Shown here: piece by piece, positions 53,467-62,395 of the stretch | Numbering within the stretch: the first letter of the stretch is position 1 | Layout of the letters: each line of letters begins with the position of its first letter | Origin: Variovorax sp. PAMC26660 | GTDB taxonomy: Bacteria; Pseudomonadota; Gammaproteobacteria; Burkholderiales; Burkholderiaceae_C | DNA: 64,000 bases | NCBI RefSeq assembly: GCF_014302995.1 | Contig: NZ_CP060295.1 | Location: 1,612,001 to 1,676,000, forward strand | Reading direction: 5' to 3' | Notes under the pieces: model-generated | Databases searched by the model: none | What the model was told of the DNA's origin: nothing | The model's input: the letters and a program-made list of their open reading frames with translations, nothing else | Program-made: the position numbers and the translations under genes

Positions 53467-54579
53467 ATGACGAAGACGCGCACGCTTTGCGCCGCCGCCC
53501 TGCTGGCCCTGACGGCCATGGGCGCATCGGCCCAGCTCCTGATCGGCCAGACCGCCGGCATGACCGGCTCGGTGGCCGCAAGCGTGAACGAGACCATCGG
53601 CGGCGCGCAACTGGTGATCGATGCGGCCAACGCACAGGGCGGCATCCACGGCGAGAAGATCGAGGTGCTGCGCATGGACGACGGCTTCGACGTCAAGCGC
53701 GCCAGCGAGAACGCACGCGTGCTGATCGAGGACAAGAAGGTGCTGGCGCTCTTCATGAGCCGCGGCACGCCGCATTCGCAGGCCATCATTCCGTGGCTCG
53801 ACAAGTACGACGTGGCGCTCATCGGCCCGTCCACCGGCGCGATGGTGCTGCACAAGCCGCTGCAAAAGCATGTGTTCAACGTGCGCGCCACCTACCAGCG
53901 CGAAGCCGAGAAGGCGGTGCAGCACCTGTTGACCATCGGCCTGACGCGCATTGCAGTGATCTACGTGACCGACTCGTTCGGGCAGGACGCGCTCGAAGGC
54001 GCCATGACCGGCTTCACCAAGGGCAAGGCCAAGCCCATCGTGACGGTGCCGGCCGACCGCGACAAGCCCGACTACAAGACCATCGTGCCGGCCATCAAGG
54101 AAGCCAATGCGCAGGCCGTGCTGTGGATCGGCTCGGGCGTCGCGGTGGTCGATGGCATCAAGGCGCTGCGCGCCTCGGGCTCCGCGGCGCAGGTGGTCAC
54201 GCTGTCGAACAACGCGTCGTCGGGCTTCATCAAGCAACTGGGCGATGCGAGCAAGGGCGTGATCGTGACGCAGGTGTTCCCGAGCGAGCGCTCGCTCGGC
54301 CAGCCGATGGTGAAGGAGGCGCTCGCACTCGCGCAGGCCAAGGGCCAGAAGGAACTGTCGCCGGCCGCGCTCGAAGGCTTCGCCTCGGCCAAGGTGCTGG
54401 TCGAGGCGCTGCGCCGCGCGGGCCCCAAGCCGACGCGCGCCAAGGTGGTGGCCGCGCTCGAAAGCATCCGGGGCTATGACCTGGGCGGCGGGCTGGAGGT
54501 GAGCTATTCGCCCACAGACCACAGCGGGATCGACTTTGCGGACCTGGCCATCATCAGCGACGGGCGGTTCAAGCGCTGA
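53467..54579 (+). CDS. LivJ-type ABC transporter substrate-binding protein
   Basis: 370 residues. Signal peptide ends near MGASAQ. The periplasmic binding protein type I fold is shown by LLIGQTAGMTGSVAASVNET, GGIHGEKIEVLRMDDGFD, GTPHSQAIIPWLDKYDVALI, FNVRATYQREAEKAVQHLLT and VVTLSNNASSGFIKQLGD. Such proteins bind amino acids or aromatic acids for LivHMGF-type transporters, but no permease or ATPase genes are nearby. A paralogue of the same length follows. Confidence 0.92.
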   Translation: MTKTRTLCAAALLALTAMGASAQLLIGQTAGMTGSVAASVNETIGGAQLVIDAANAQGGIHGEKIEVLRMDDGFDVKRASENARVLIEDKKVLALFMSRGTPHSQAIIPWLDKYDVALIGPSTGAMVLHKPLQKHVFNVRATYQREAEKAVQHLLTIGLTRIAVIYVTDSFGQDALEGAMTGFTKGKAKPIVTVPADRDKPDYKTIVPAIKEANAQAVLWIGSGVAVVDGIKALRASGSAAQVVTLSNNASSGFIKQLGDASKGVIVTQVFPSERSLGQPMVKEALALAQAKGQKELSPAALEGFASAKVLVEALRRAGPKPTRAKVVAALESIRGYDLGGGLEVSYSPTDHSGIDFADLAIISDGRFKR

Positions 54580-54606
54580 GCTGCAGCCCTCTTCGCCGCT
54601 CCGCAC

Positions 54607-54644
54607 ACGGCCCGCCCGGTCACCCGGCGGGCCGTTGCTTTTGG
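54607..54644 (+). terminator. Rho-independent terminator after the first LivJ-type gene
   Basis: ACGGCCCGCC (54607-54616) pairs with GGCGGGCCGT (54627-54636), followed by TGCTTTT. It lies 27 bases after the stop, so the second paralogue should have its own promoter; TTGACA hexamers occur at 54663 and 54720. Confidence 0.8.
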
Positions 54645-54756
54645 GACTCTGGAAACAATGGTTTGACAGGGTTTCCGCGAGCTAGTGAATGTCACTTCCA
54701 GCAACACATTACACACCTGTTGACAGAGGCCTTCGCCTCGCGAAAGGCTTTGCTTG

Positions 54757-55869
54757 ATGAAGAAGACGTTCACGTCCTGCGCTGCTGCGCTTCTCCTGGC
54801 GGCTGCGGTTCCGGGCGCATCGGCCCAGATCCTGATCGGCCAGTCGGCCGACCTGTCGGGCCCGGTGGCGGCCAGCGTGAAGGAAACCATCATGGGTTCG
54901 CAACTGGTCATCGACCAGGTGAACGCCCAGGGCGGCATCAATGGCGAGCAGATCGAGGTGATCCGCATGGACGACGGGCTCGATGCCAAGCGTTCGCTGG
55001 AAAACTCGCGCGTGCTCATCGAAGACAAGAAGGTCGTGGCGCTGCTGCTGAACCGGGGCACGCCCAACACGCTCGCCATCATTCCGCTGCTCGACAAGTA
55101 CGGCGTGGCGCTGGTCGGCCCTTCGACCGGCGCGATGGCGCTGCACAAGCCGCTGCAGAAGAACATCTTCAACGTGCGCTCGACCTACCAGCGCGAAGCC
55201 GAGAAGGCCGTGCAGCACCTGCAGACCACCGGCATCCAGCGCATTGCCGTGGTGCAGGCCGACGACTCCTTCGGCAAGGACGCGATGGAAGGCGCGAACA
55301 AGGGCTTCGAGAAAGCGAAGCTGAAGCCGGCTGTGGTCGCACTGGCCGACCGCAACAAGCCCGACTACAGCGTCATCGTTCCGCAACTGACCAAGGCCAA
55401 TGCGCAGGCGGTGCTGTGGATCGGCTCGGGCACCGCGGTGACCGAAGGCATCAAGGCGCTGCGGGCCACGGGCTCGGCGGCGCAGATCATCACGCTGTCG
55501 AACAACGCGGCCTCGGGTTTCATCAAGGAACTGGGCTCGGCCAGCGCGGGCGTGATCATCACGCAGGTGCTGCCCTACGAGCGTTCGTTCGGCCATCCGC
55601 TCATCAAGGAGGCGCTGGCGCTCGCCAAGGCCAAGGGCCAGAACGACCTGTCGCCCGCACTGCTGGAAGGCTTCGTCGCCACCAAGGTGCTGGTGGAGGC
55701 GCTGCGCCGCACGGGCCCCAAGCCCACGCGCGCGAAGCTGATCGCCACGCTCAACAACTTCCAGTACGACGTGGGCGGCGGGCTCGACGTGAGCTATTCG
55801 CCGACGGATCACACGGGCATCGACTACGTCGACCTCTCGATCGTGAGCGACGGCCGCTTCAAACGCTGA
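54757..55869 (+). CDS. LivJ-type ABC transporter substrate-binding protein, paralogue
   Basis: 370 residues from ATG 54757 (a TTG directly ahead is less likely). The signal peptide ends near VPGASAQ. It parallels the preceding gene throughout: GGINGEQIEVIRMDDGLD, FNVRSTYQREAEKAVQHLQT, VLWIGSGTAVTEGIKALRAT and the closing SYSPTDHTGIDYVDLSIVSD. The two arose by tandem duplication and have diverged modestly. A terminator lies between them, so they may be expressed separately and bind related but distinct ligands. Confidence 0.92.
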   Translation: MKKTFTSCAAALLLAAAVPGASAQILIGQSADLSGPVAASVKETIMGSQLVIDQVNAQGGINGEQIEVIRMDDGLDAKRSLENSRVLIEDKKVVALLLNRGTPNTLAIIPLLDKYGVALVGPSTGAMALHKPLQKNIFNVRSTYQREAEKAVQHLQTTGIQRIAVVQADDSFGKDAMEGANKGFEKAKLKPAVVALADRNKPDYSVIVPQLTKANAQAVLWIGSGTAVTEGIKALRATGSAAQIITLSNNAASGFIKELGSASAGVIITQVLPYERSFGHPLIKEALALAKAKGQNDLSPALLEGFVATKVLVEALRRTGPKPTRAKLIATLNNFQYDVGGGLDVSYSPTDHTGIDYVDLSIVSDGRFKR

Positions 55870-55885
55870 AGAACGATCCCGCGCC

Positions 55886-56050
55886 TTACTTCGGCGCAGC
55901 CGGCGCAGGCACCGGCGTGGCGGCGGGCTCGTGCGTCGTCGCATCCACGCCGTGCTTCTCGCCCGACATGTCGACCTTGTCACCGGCCTTCGAGATCACG
56001 AACAAGGCGATGGCCGCGAAGATGACGAAGCCGACTGCAATCTTCCACAT
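55886..56050 (-). CDS. 54-residue single-pass membrane protein
   Basis: Starts at MWKIAVGFVIFAAIALFVIS, ATG 56050, preceded by CAGGAG about 11 bases upstream. One membrane helix (about 3-20) is followed by a short charged part (KAGDKVDMSGEKHGVDATTH) and a proline/alanine tail. It lies between the convergent LivJ paralogue and the MHS transporter gene. The family is not recognised but small proteins of this kind occur in related bacteria. Confidence 0.6.
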   Translation of the reverse strand: MWKIAVGFVIFAAIALFVISKAGDKVDMSGEKHGVDATTHEPAATPVPAPAAPK

Positions 56051-56093
56051 GGGGGTTGTCTCCTGGGTTGCTGATGATGCTGATGCGTTCAAG

Positions 56094-56128
56094 AAAAAGG
56101 CCTCATGCCGACTGGCATGAAGCCTCTT
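56094..56128 (-). terminator. Rho-independent terminator of the MHS transporter gene
   Basis: On the minus strand AGGCTTCATGCC pairs with GGCATGAGGCCT (one mismatch) around a 4-base loop, followed by TTTTTCTT (A-run 56094-56098 on plus). It lies about 40 bases past the MHS stop. Confidence 0.85.
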
Positions 56129-56168
56129 TGTTGAACGGAGGGCCTGCGCCCTCCGGTGCGGCTGAAGA

Positions 56169-57863
56169 TCAGTCGTTGGCGTAGATGTCCACGTCCTTGG
56201 TCTCGCGGATGAACAGCGTGCCGATCACCAGCGTGATGCCCGCGATGATGATCGGGTACCAGAGGCCGTTGTACATGTTGCCGGTCGAAGCCACGATGGC
56301 GAAGGCGGTGGTCGGCAGCAGGCCGCCGAACCAGCCGTTGCCGATGTGGTACGGCAGGCTCATCGAGGTGTAGCGGATGCGCGTGGGGAACATCTCGACC
56401 AGCATCGCTGCGATCGGGCCGTAGACCATCGTCACCAGCAGCACCAGCCAGAACAGCAGCAGGATCGTCACCACCTTGTTGATCTTCGCGGGGTCGGCCT
56501 TCGCCGGGTAGCCCGCGACCTTCAGGTCTTCGGCCACGCCCTTCTTGAAGGCGGCGATTTCCTTGGCGGAGCCTTCGTCGAACTTGAGGTTCACGACGTT
56601 GCCGACAGGTGCTTCGACCGACTTGTCGCCGATCTTCACGATCGCCTTCGAGCCCGGCGCGCCGGCCACGTTCTCATAGCTAACCGAGTTCTGCACGAGG
56701 TAGCGCTTGGCGATGTCGCACGAGCTCTTGAAGTCGATCTCGCGGGCCACCGGATTGCCCTGGAACGAGCACGAAGCCGGGTCGGCCGTCACCGTGACGC
56801 CGGCCGTGGCTTGCGCACGGGCCAGGTCGGGGTTGGCGGCTTCGGTCAGCATCTTGAAGACCGGGAAGTACGTGACCACGGCCAGCAGGCAGCCGGCCAT
56901 GATGATCGGCTTGCGGCCGATCTTGTCGGACAGCGTTCCGAAGATCACGAAGAAGGGCGTGCCCAGCAGCAGCGCCGCGGCAATCATCAGGTTGGCCGTG
57001 GTCGCATCGACCTTCAGCTGTGCCGTCAGGAAGAAGAGCGCGTAGAACTGGCCCGAGTACCAGACCACCGCCTGGCCTGCCGTGAGGCCGACCAGCGCCA
57101 GGATCACGATCTTCAGGTTCTTCCACTCGCCGAAGGATTCGGACAGCGGCGCCTTCGAGGTCTTGCCCTCGGCCTTCATCTTCTGGAAGGCCGGCGACTC
57201 GCTCAGCGACAGACGAATCCACACCGAAATGCCGAGCAGCAGGATCGACACCAGGAACGGAATGCGCCAGCCCCAGTCGTTGAACACCGCTTCGCCCATG
57301 AACTCGCGCACGCCCAGGATCACCAGCAGGCTCAGGAACAGGCCCAGCGTTGCCGTGGTCTGGATCCACGAGGTGTACGCACCGCGCTTGCCGTGCGGCG
57401 AGTGCTCGGCCACGTAGGTGGCGGCACCGCCGTACTCACCGCCGAGCGCCAGGCCCTGCAGCATGCGCAGCGCGATCAGGATCACCGGCGCCGCGACGCC
57501 GATGGTCGCGTAGCTGGGCAAGAGGCCGACGATGAAGGTCGACAGGCCCATGATCAGGATCGTCACCAGGAATGTGTACTTGCGCCCGATCATGTCGCCC
57601 AGGCGGCCGAACACGATGGCGCCGAACGGACGCACCAGGAAACCGGCAGCAAACGCCAGCAGCGCGAAGATGAACCCGGCGGCCGGATCCAGGCCACTGA
57701 AGAACTGCTTGGCGATGATCGCGGCGAGCGAACCGTAGAGGTAGAAGTCGTACCACTCGAACACGGTGCCGAGCGAGGAGGCGAAGATGACTTTCTTCTC
57801 CTCCGCTGACATGGGCCGGGGGGCCGGATGCGGCACTCCCCGTGAATCTAGTGTGGCTGCCAT
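56169..57863 (-). CDS. MHS-type MFS transporter with an enlarged periplasmic loop
   Basis: 564 residues against the usual 430-460. MHS (metabolite:H+ symporter) signatures are SSLGTVFEWYDFYLYGSLA (TM1), GRLGDMIGRKYTFLVTILIM (motif A) and the RMLQGLALGGEYGGAATYVA block of TM4-5. Twelve segments are visible. An insertion of about 115 residues (about 343-460) between TM8 and TM9 contains ASCSFQGNP and KSSCDIAKRY, whose cysteines could pair, and EVAPVGNVVNL-like beta content; it must face the periplasm. MHS symporters import organic acids such as alpha-ketoglutarate or proline. A good ribosome site (AGGAGA) precedes the ATG. Confidence 0.88.
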   Translation of the reverse strand: MAATLDSRGVPHPAPRPMSAEEKKVIFASSLGTVFEWYDFYLYGSLAAIIAKQFFSGLDPAAGFIFALLAFAAGFLVRPFGAIVFGRLGDMIGRKYTFLVTILIMGLSTFIVGLLPSYATIGVAAPVILIALRMLQGLALGGEYGGAATYVAEHSPHGKRGAYTSWIQTTATLGLFLSLLVILGVREFMGEAVFNDWGWRIPFLVSILLLGISVWIRLSLSESPAFQKMKAEGKTSKAPLSESFGEWKNLKIVILALVGLTAGQAVVWYSGQFYALFFLTAQLKVDATTANLMIAAALLLGTPFFVIFGTLSDKIGRKPIIMAGCLLAVVTYFPVFKMLTEAANPDLARAQATAGVTVTADPASCSFQGNPVAREIDFKSSCDIAKRYLVQNSVSYENVAGAPGSKAIVKIGDKSVEAPVGNVVNLKFDEGSAKEIAAFKKGVAEDLKVAGYPAKADPAKINKVVTILLLFWLVLLVTMVYGPIAAMLVEMFPTRIRYTSMSLPYHIGNGWFGGLLPTTAFAIVASTGNMYNGLWYPIIIAGITLVIGTLFIRETKDVDIYAND

Positions 57864-58014
57864 TGGTCGTCTCCTGGTTGTATGCGTTCATGCGGTTCCC
57901 CGATTCCGGAGACCGTGAAGCATTCTTGGAGGCCTGACTGACCCGAGGCTTTCGCGAAACTGAACCGACGCTTACGGATTAGGGTGAAACCCGCGCGGTG
58001 CGTTTCAGCCTGTA

Positions 58015-58041
58015 AGAAATCGGGCCCTTGCCCGGGTTTTT
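58015..58041. terminator. Weak bidirectional hairpin after the isomerase gene
   Basis: CGGGC (58021-58025) pairs with GCCCG (58030-58034). On the minus strand it is followed by ATTTCTT, and on plus by GGTTTTT. It lies 3-20 bases past the isomerase stop and probably ends that operon. Confidence 0.45.
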
Positions 58042-58043
58042 AC

Positions 58044-58691
58044 TCAGCCCTGTTTGCTGCTGCGCAGCAGAGACGGACGCTGGTCTGCCGCAGTCCATTG
58101 CGGACCGTCGAACCACGCATCGCCGGCCAGGTACGCGCGCAGCATCGCAAGGCCGTCGAAGCCCCAGAACAGGCGGCCATCGACGACATAAGCAGGAGTG
58201 CCGAACACACCGAGCGCCAATGCTTCGTCGGTGTTGCGCTTGAGCAGGGCCTTGCTCTCGTCGCTGCTGGCCTCGCGCTTCGGGTTCAGTTGTGCGGCCA
58301 ACGCGGCAAGGCGCGTGGCATCGCCGGCTTCTTCGCCGCCGCGCCACACGTTGCGCAGGATGGTCTCGGCCACGAGGCGGCTGATGCTGCCGTCGTCGCC
58401 GCTCGACACCGCGAGCCGCAGATGCGGCAGCGGGTTGTAGGGGTGCGAGGCCGGCATCTCGATGGGGATGCCATGGGTGTGGCCCAGCCACAGCACGTGG
58501 CGATAGGTCCAACTGCGCTTCGACGGAATCTCCGCCGGGCCGAGCTGGCCGTGCTGCTTGAGCAGCGCGCCGAGCAGCACCGGCTTGTAGGCCACGCTGT
58601 AGCACAGGCCTTCGAGCGCCTCGGGCAAATGCTCGAACGCGAGGTGCGCGTAAGGCGAGATGAAGTCGAGATAGAAATCGATGTGCTTCAT
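58044..58691 (-). CDS. DsbA-family 2-hydroxychromene-2-carboxylate isomerase
   Basis: 215 residues from ATG 58691. The kappa-class GST/DsbA-like fold is seen in [19 protein letters not shown] (about 3-21), with Ser in place of the thioredoxin CxxC (SPYA), as in 2-hydroxychromene-2-carboxylate isomerase. [20 protein letters not shown] carries the cis-Pro. The known reaction is glutathione-dependent isomerisation in naphthalene breakdown, but many homologues act elsewhere. It is coupled to a DUF1289 gene by an overlap at 58688-58691. Confidence 0.88.
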   Translation of the reverse strand: MKHIDFYLDFISPYAHLAFEHLPEALEGLCYSVAYKPVLLGALLKQHGQLGPAEIPSKRSWTYRHVLWLGHTHGIPIEMPASHPYNPLPHLRLAVSSGDDGSISRLVAETILRNVWRGGEEAGDATRLAALAAQLNPKREASSDESKALLKRNTDEALALGVFGTPAYVVDGRLFWGFDGLAMLRAYLAGDAWFDGPQWTAADQRPSLLRSSKQG

Positions 58692-58954
58692 GCGTGGGTG
58701 TCTCCGGATTCTTCCGGGATGCGCCAGATGCCGGCCCGGGCCCGCAACTCTATCGCGCGCCACACGTTGCGCCGCGCGTCGTCTTCCATCTTGCTCCAGC
58801 CCGCGATCTCGGGGATGGTGCGCAGGCATCCTTCGCAGAAGCCGCTCAGACGGTCCATGCGGCAGACCGAGGTGCAAGGCGACGGGACGTCTTCGGGCAA
58901 GTCGCGCACGGCCACCGCGCGATCGGCCAGCGTCTCGGCTTCCGCGAAATTCAC
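58688..58954 (-). CDS. DUF1289 domain protein
   Basis: 88 residues from a GTG that overlaps the upstream stop (GTGA). The DUF1289 pattern is [22 protein letters not shown] with four cysteines (about 26-43), suggesting a metal or Fe-S site, followed by EIAGWSKM. Proteins of this family are often adjacent to YbaK- or isomerase-type genes; function unknown. Confidence 0.85.
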   Translation of the reverse strand: MNFAEAETLADRAVAVRDLPEDVPSPCTSVCRMDRLSGFCEGCLRTIPEIAGWSKMEDDARRNVWRAIELRARAGIWRIPEESGDTHA

Positions 58955-59439
58955 ACCACGTCCGCCACCGGCGCGCCGGTGAGCGTTTCAAGGTCTTGCG
59001 GCTTGAGCTGGAACACCGCATGCGGATGACCCGCAGCAGCCCAGATTTCCTCGAAGCGGAACAGCTCGCGATCGATCAGCACCACGGGCTTGGTCACGTG
59101 CCCGACCGGCGACACGCCGCCGATGGTGAAGCCGGTGCGTGCCTTCACGAACTCGGCATCGGCGCGGCCGGTCTTGCCGACCAGCGCATCGACCTTCTTC
59201 TCGTCGACCCGCTTGTCGCCCGAGGTGATGACCAGCACCGCCACCTCGTCGCTCTTGCGGCGGAAGATGATGCTCTTGGCGATCTGACCGACCGAGATGC
59301 CGAGCGCATCGGCCGCCTGCTGCGCGGTGCGGCAGGCGTCGTCGAGCATGCGCGGCGAATGGGGATGGCCGGCATCCTGCAGCACACGGGAGACGCGCTG
59401 GACGCCTTCGGGGAGCGAGTGGAGTTCAGAGCCGCACAT
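58951..59439 (-). CDS. YbaK/EbsC-type aminoacyl-tRNA deacylase-like protein
   Basis: 162 residues from ATG 59439; a GTG at 59460 would overlap the LysE stop and is possible. The YbaK fold has [20 protein letters not shown] (catalytic Lys region), [21 protein letters not shown] and [20 protein letters not shown]. Family members hydrolyse mischarged Cys- or Ala-tRNA-Pro. This version is closest to the YbaK-type cysteinyl-tRNA(Pro) group by layout, but the exact substrate is not fixed. Confidence 0.88.
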   Translation of the reverse strand: MCGSELHSLPEGVQRVSRVLQDAGHPHSPRMLDDACRTAQQAADALGISVGQIAKSIIFRRKSDEVAVLVITSGDKRVDEKKVDALVGKTGRADAEFVKARTGFTIGGVSPVGHVTKPVVLIDRELFRFEEIWAAAGHPHAVFQLKPQDLETLTGAPVADVV

Positions 59440-59452
59440 GGGTTTGAATCTA

Positions 59453-60100
59453 TCAGGCACTGCGCTTGAACATGAACAGGAATGCGCCCATCGCCATCAG
59501 CACGCCGCCGAAGACGCGGTTCTGCGCACGCCGGGCGCGCACGCTGCGCAGCATGCCCTGCAGGCGCGCGGCCAGCCAGGCGTAGCCGTGCATCACGGTC
59601 ACATCGACCATCACCGTCGTGGCCAGCAGCACCAGCAGTTGCAGCCACAACGGCCGCGTCGGCTGAATAAACTGAGGCAGCACGGCGGCCATGAAGACGA
59701 TGCCCTTGGGGTTGGTCACGTTGGTCAGGAAGCCGCGCAGCACGCGCTGCGGTGCCGTGAGGCCGGGCTCGCGCGCCGATTCGGGCGCACCGCCGTCCGC
59801 TGTTGCCACGGCCGCGACAGGCGCTCGCCATTGCCGCCAACCCAGCCACAGCAGGTAGCACGCGCCGACCACCTTGATCACCGTGAACGCGGTGGCCGAG
59901 GCGGTGAGCACCGCGCCCACGCCAAGACCGGCCACCAGCAGGATCACGGCCAGCCCCAGTTGCAGGCCGACGATGGTTGCCGTGGTGCGCCGCACGCCGT
60001 AGCTGAGCCCATGGCTCATGCTGAGCACCGCGCCCGAACCGGGCGATACCGCGATGACGCAACTGGCCACCAGAAATGCGAGCCAGACATGCAGGTCCAC
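59453..60100 (-). CDS. LysE/RhtB family amino acid exporter
   Basis: 215 residues from a GTG at 60100 with AGGAG 5 bases upstream. About six membrane segments. The LysE pattern is in SPGSGAVLSMSHGLSYGVRR (about 20-39) and FLTNVTNPKGIVFMAAVLPQ (about 118-137). Members export lysine, threonine, homoserine and other amino acids. It lies 25 bases downstream of the HMG-CoA lyase gene and is read with the following genes. Confidence 0.9.
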   Translation of the reverse strand: MDLHVWLAFLVASCVIAVSPGSGAVLSMSHGLSYGVRRTTATIVGLQLGLAVILLVAGLGVGAVLTASATAFTVIKVVGACYLLWLGWRQWRAPVAAVATADGGAPESAREPGLTAPQRVLRGFLTNVTNPKGIVFMAAVLPQFIQPTRPLWLQLLVLLATTVMVDVTVMHGYAWLAARLQGMLRSVRARRAQNRVFGGVLMAMGAFLFMFKRSA

Positions 60101-60125
60101 AAAAACTCCTGTGTGTGTAAGTGGC

Positions 60126-61046
60126 TCAGCCGGCCCGCTTGGTGCGGATGGCCTTCGACGCGCGCGAGTTCGGCTCGCGGCCCAGTGCCTCGCTGATGTA
60201 CACGCCCGCGTCGATCAGCTTGTCGAGATCGATGCCGGTCTCGATGCCCATGCCGTGCAGCATGTAGACCACGTCTTCGGTCGCCACGTTGCCGGTCGCC
60301 CCCTTGGCGTAAGGACAACCGCCCAGGCCGGCCGAGGACGACTGGAAGTTCCACACGCCCATCTCGAGCGCCGCCAGCGTGTTGACCAGCGCCTGCCCGT
60401 AGGTGTCGTGAAAGTGGCCGGAAATGGCGGCTACATCGAAGTGCGCCAGCGTGGCCTCCATCGCCGCTTGCACCTTGCGCGGCGTACCCACGCCGATGGT
60501 GTCGGCCACGTCCACGCGCTGCACGCCAATGCCCTTCATCAGTTGCGCGAGGTAGCCGACCTTGGCCGGCGCGATCTCGCCCTCATAGGGGCAACCGACC
60601 GTGCACGACATCGCGCCGCGCACGCGGATGCCCTTCTCGAGCGCCGCTGCCACCACAGGCGCGAAGCGCTCGATGCTCTCGGCGATCGAGCAGTTGATGT
60701 TCTTCTGGCTGAAGGCCTCGCTCGCGGCGCCGAACACCACGATCTCGTCGGGCCACTCTTCGCGCGGCGCGGCGATGGCGGCCTCGAAGCCCTTCATGTT
60801 GGGCGTGAGCACCGAATAGCGCACACCGGGCAAGCGCCGGATGCCGTGCATCACCTCGGCGTTGTCGGCCATCTGCGGCACCCACTTGGGCGACACGAAG
60901 CTGGTGACCTCGATTTCCTTCAGGCCCGCGTCCTGCAGGCGGTGCACGAGGCCGATCTTGATGTCGGCGGAAACGGGCTGCTTTTCGTTCTGCAGGCCGT
61001 CGCGCGGGCCGACGTCGACGAGCTTGACTTGGGTGGGGAGTTTCAT
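60126..61046 (-). CDS. Hydroxymethylglutaryl-CoA lyase
   Basis: 306 residues from ATG 61046. The enzyme splits HMG-CoA to acetyl-CoA and acetoacetate at the end of leucine breakdown. The HMGL-like TIM barrel has VKLVDVGPRDGLQNEKQPVS (catalytic Arg and Asp), FSQKNINCSIAES, SGHFHDTYGQALVN (metal His pair) and the lyase signature GLGGCPYAKGATGNVATED with the catalytic Cys. No isovaleryl- or methylcrotonyl-CoA genes are in the window. Confidence 0.94.
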   Translation of the reverse strand: MKLPTQVKLVDVGPRDGLQNEKQPVSADIKIGLVHRLQDAGLKEIEVTSFVSPKWVPQMADNAEVMHGIRRLPGVRYSVLTPNMKGFEAAIAAPREEWPDEIVVFGAASEAFSQKNINCSIAESIERFAPVVAAALEKGIRVRGAMSCTVGCPYEGEIAPAKVGYLAQLMKGIGVQRVDVADTIGVGTPRKVQAAMEATLAHFDVAAISGHFHDTYGQALVNTLAALEMGVWNFQSSSAGLGGCPYAKGATGNVATEDVVYMLHGMGIETGIDLDKLIDAGVYISEALGREPNSRASKAIRTKRAG

Positions 61047-61225
61047 GGGATGTCTCTTGTGTCGCGGGAGGATGAAAAACCGCCGCCCATTGTCCGACAC
61101 ATGGAAATGCCCTGCTGGGTACACAAGTCGCGGAAGGTAGCAATGCGCGCCTGTGAGGTTGCAAATGGTGCCAGCCGCACGCCGCCGGGTGCGCGGCGCG
61201 TGCCCGCACCGGCGGCGGCGAAGGA

Positions 61226-62395
61226 TCAGTACGACTTCGGCAGGCCCAGCGCCTTCTCGGCGATGAAGTTCAGGATCATCTGCGGGCTGACCGGTGCGAT
61301 GCGCGGGATGTAGCTTTCGCGCAGCAGGCGTTCGACGTGGTATTCCTTCGCGTAGCCCATGCCGCCCAGCGTGAGCACGGCGTTCTGGCAGGCATCGTGC
61401 GCCGCTTCGGCCGCGAGGTACTTGGCGGCGTTGGCCTCGATGCCGCAGGGCTCGCCCGCGTCGTACAGCGTGGCGGCCTTGAACACCATCAGGTCGGCCG
61501 CTTCGAGGTTGGCCCAGGCGCGCGCCAGCGGATGCGCCACGCCCTGGTTCTGGCCGATGGGCCGGCCGAACACGACGCGCTCCTGCGCGTACTGCGAAGC
61601 GATGCGAAGCGCAGCGCGGCCGATGCCGATGGCCTCGGCCGCAATCAATATGCGCTCGGGGTTGAGGCCGTGCAGGATGTATTCGAAGCCGCGCCCTTCC
61701 TCGCCGATGCGGTCTGCTTCCGGCACTTCGAGCCCGTCGATGAAGAGCATGTTGGAGTCCACCGCCGCACGCCCGAGCTTGTGGATCTCGCGCACTTCGA
61801 CCTTGCTGCGGTCCAGCGGCGTATAGAACAGCGTGAGGCCCTGCGTGGGTTTCTTCACCCGGTCGAGCGGCGTGGTGCGCGTGAGGATCAGCATGCGGTC
61901 GGCCACCTGCGCGGTCGAAATCCAGATCTTGCGGCCGTGCAGCAGGTAGCCACCATGCGGCTGGCGCACCGCCTGTGTCTTGAGGCTGGTGGTGTCCAGG
62001 CCCGCATCGGGCTCGGTCACGGCAAAGCAGGCCTTCTCGGTGCCGGCGATCAGCGGCGGCAGGAAGCGCTGGCGCTGTTCTTCCGTGCCGAACACCACCA
62101 CCGGATTGAGCCCGAAGATGTTCATGTGCACCGCCGATGCACCCGACATGCCCGCGCCCGACGCGCTGATGGCGCGCATCATCAGCGCCGCCTCGGTGAT
62201 GCCGAGCCCCGCGCCGCCCTGCGCCTCGGGCATGGCGATGCCGAGCCAGCCGCTCTGGGCCACGGCGCGGTGGAATTCGTGCGGGAACACGGCGCGGTCG
62301 TCATGGTCGCGCCAGTAGTCGGCGGGGAAGTCTTCGCACAGCCGTTCGATGGCCGCGACCAGCGAGCGCTGGTCTTCGTCGAGGGAGAAATTCAT
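61226..62395 (-). CDS. Acyl-CoA dehydrogenase
   Basis: 389 residues from ATG 62395, overlapping the CaiB stop (ATGA). FAD-dependent alpha,beta-oxidation of an acyl-CoA. Key blocks are FAVTEPDAGLDTTSLKTQ (flavin contact), KIWISTAQVADRMLILTR, GIGRAALRIASQYAQERVVF and GGMGYAKEYHVERLLRES with the Glu likely to be the catalytic base. Pairing with a CaiB/BaiF transferase points to a route where a free acid is first made into a CoA ester and then oxidised. Chain specificity is not evident. Confidence 0.92.
   Translation of the reverse strand: MNFSLDEDQRSLVAAIERLCEDFPADYWRDHDDRAVFPHEFHRAVAQSGWLGIAMPEAQGGAGLGITEAALMMRAISASGAGMSGASAVHMNIFGLNPVVVFGTEEQRQRFLPPLIAGTEKACFAVTEPDAGLDTTSLKTQAVRQPHGGYLLHGRKIWISTAQVADRMLILTRTTPLDRVKKPTQGLTLFYTPLDRSKVEVREIHKLGRAAVDSNMLFIDGLEVPEADRIGEEGRGFEYILHGLNPERILIAAEAIGIGRAALRIASQYAQERVVFGRPIGQNQGVAHPLARAWANLEAADLMVFKAATLYDAGEPCGIEANAAKYLAAEAAHDACQNAVLTLGGMGYAKEYHVERLLRESYIPRIAPVSPQMILNFIAEKALGLPKSY

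Noticed and set aside
53281..54606. N-terminal extension of the uvrA frame past its ATG at 53280
   Set aside because: The extension lies antisense to the LivJ-type gene and has no UvrA homology; the family begins at MTQGSIRIRGARQHNLQ.
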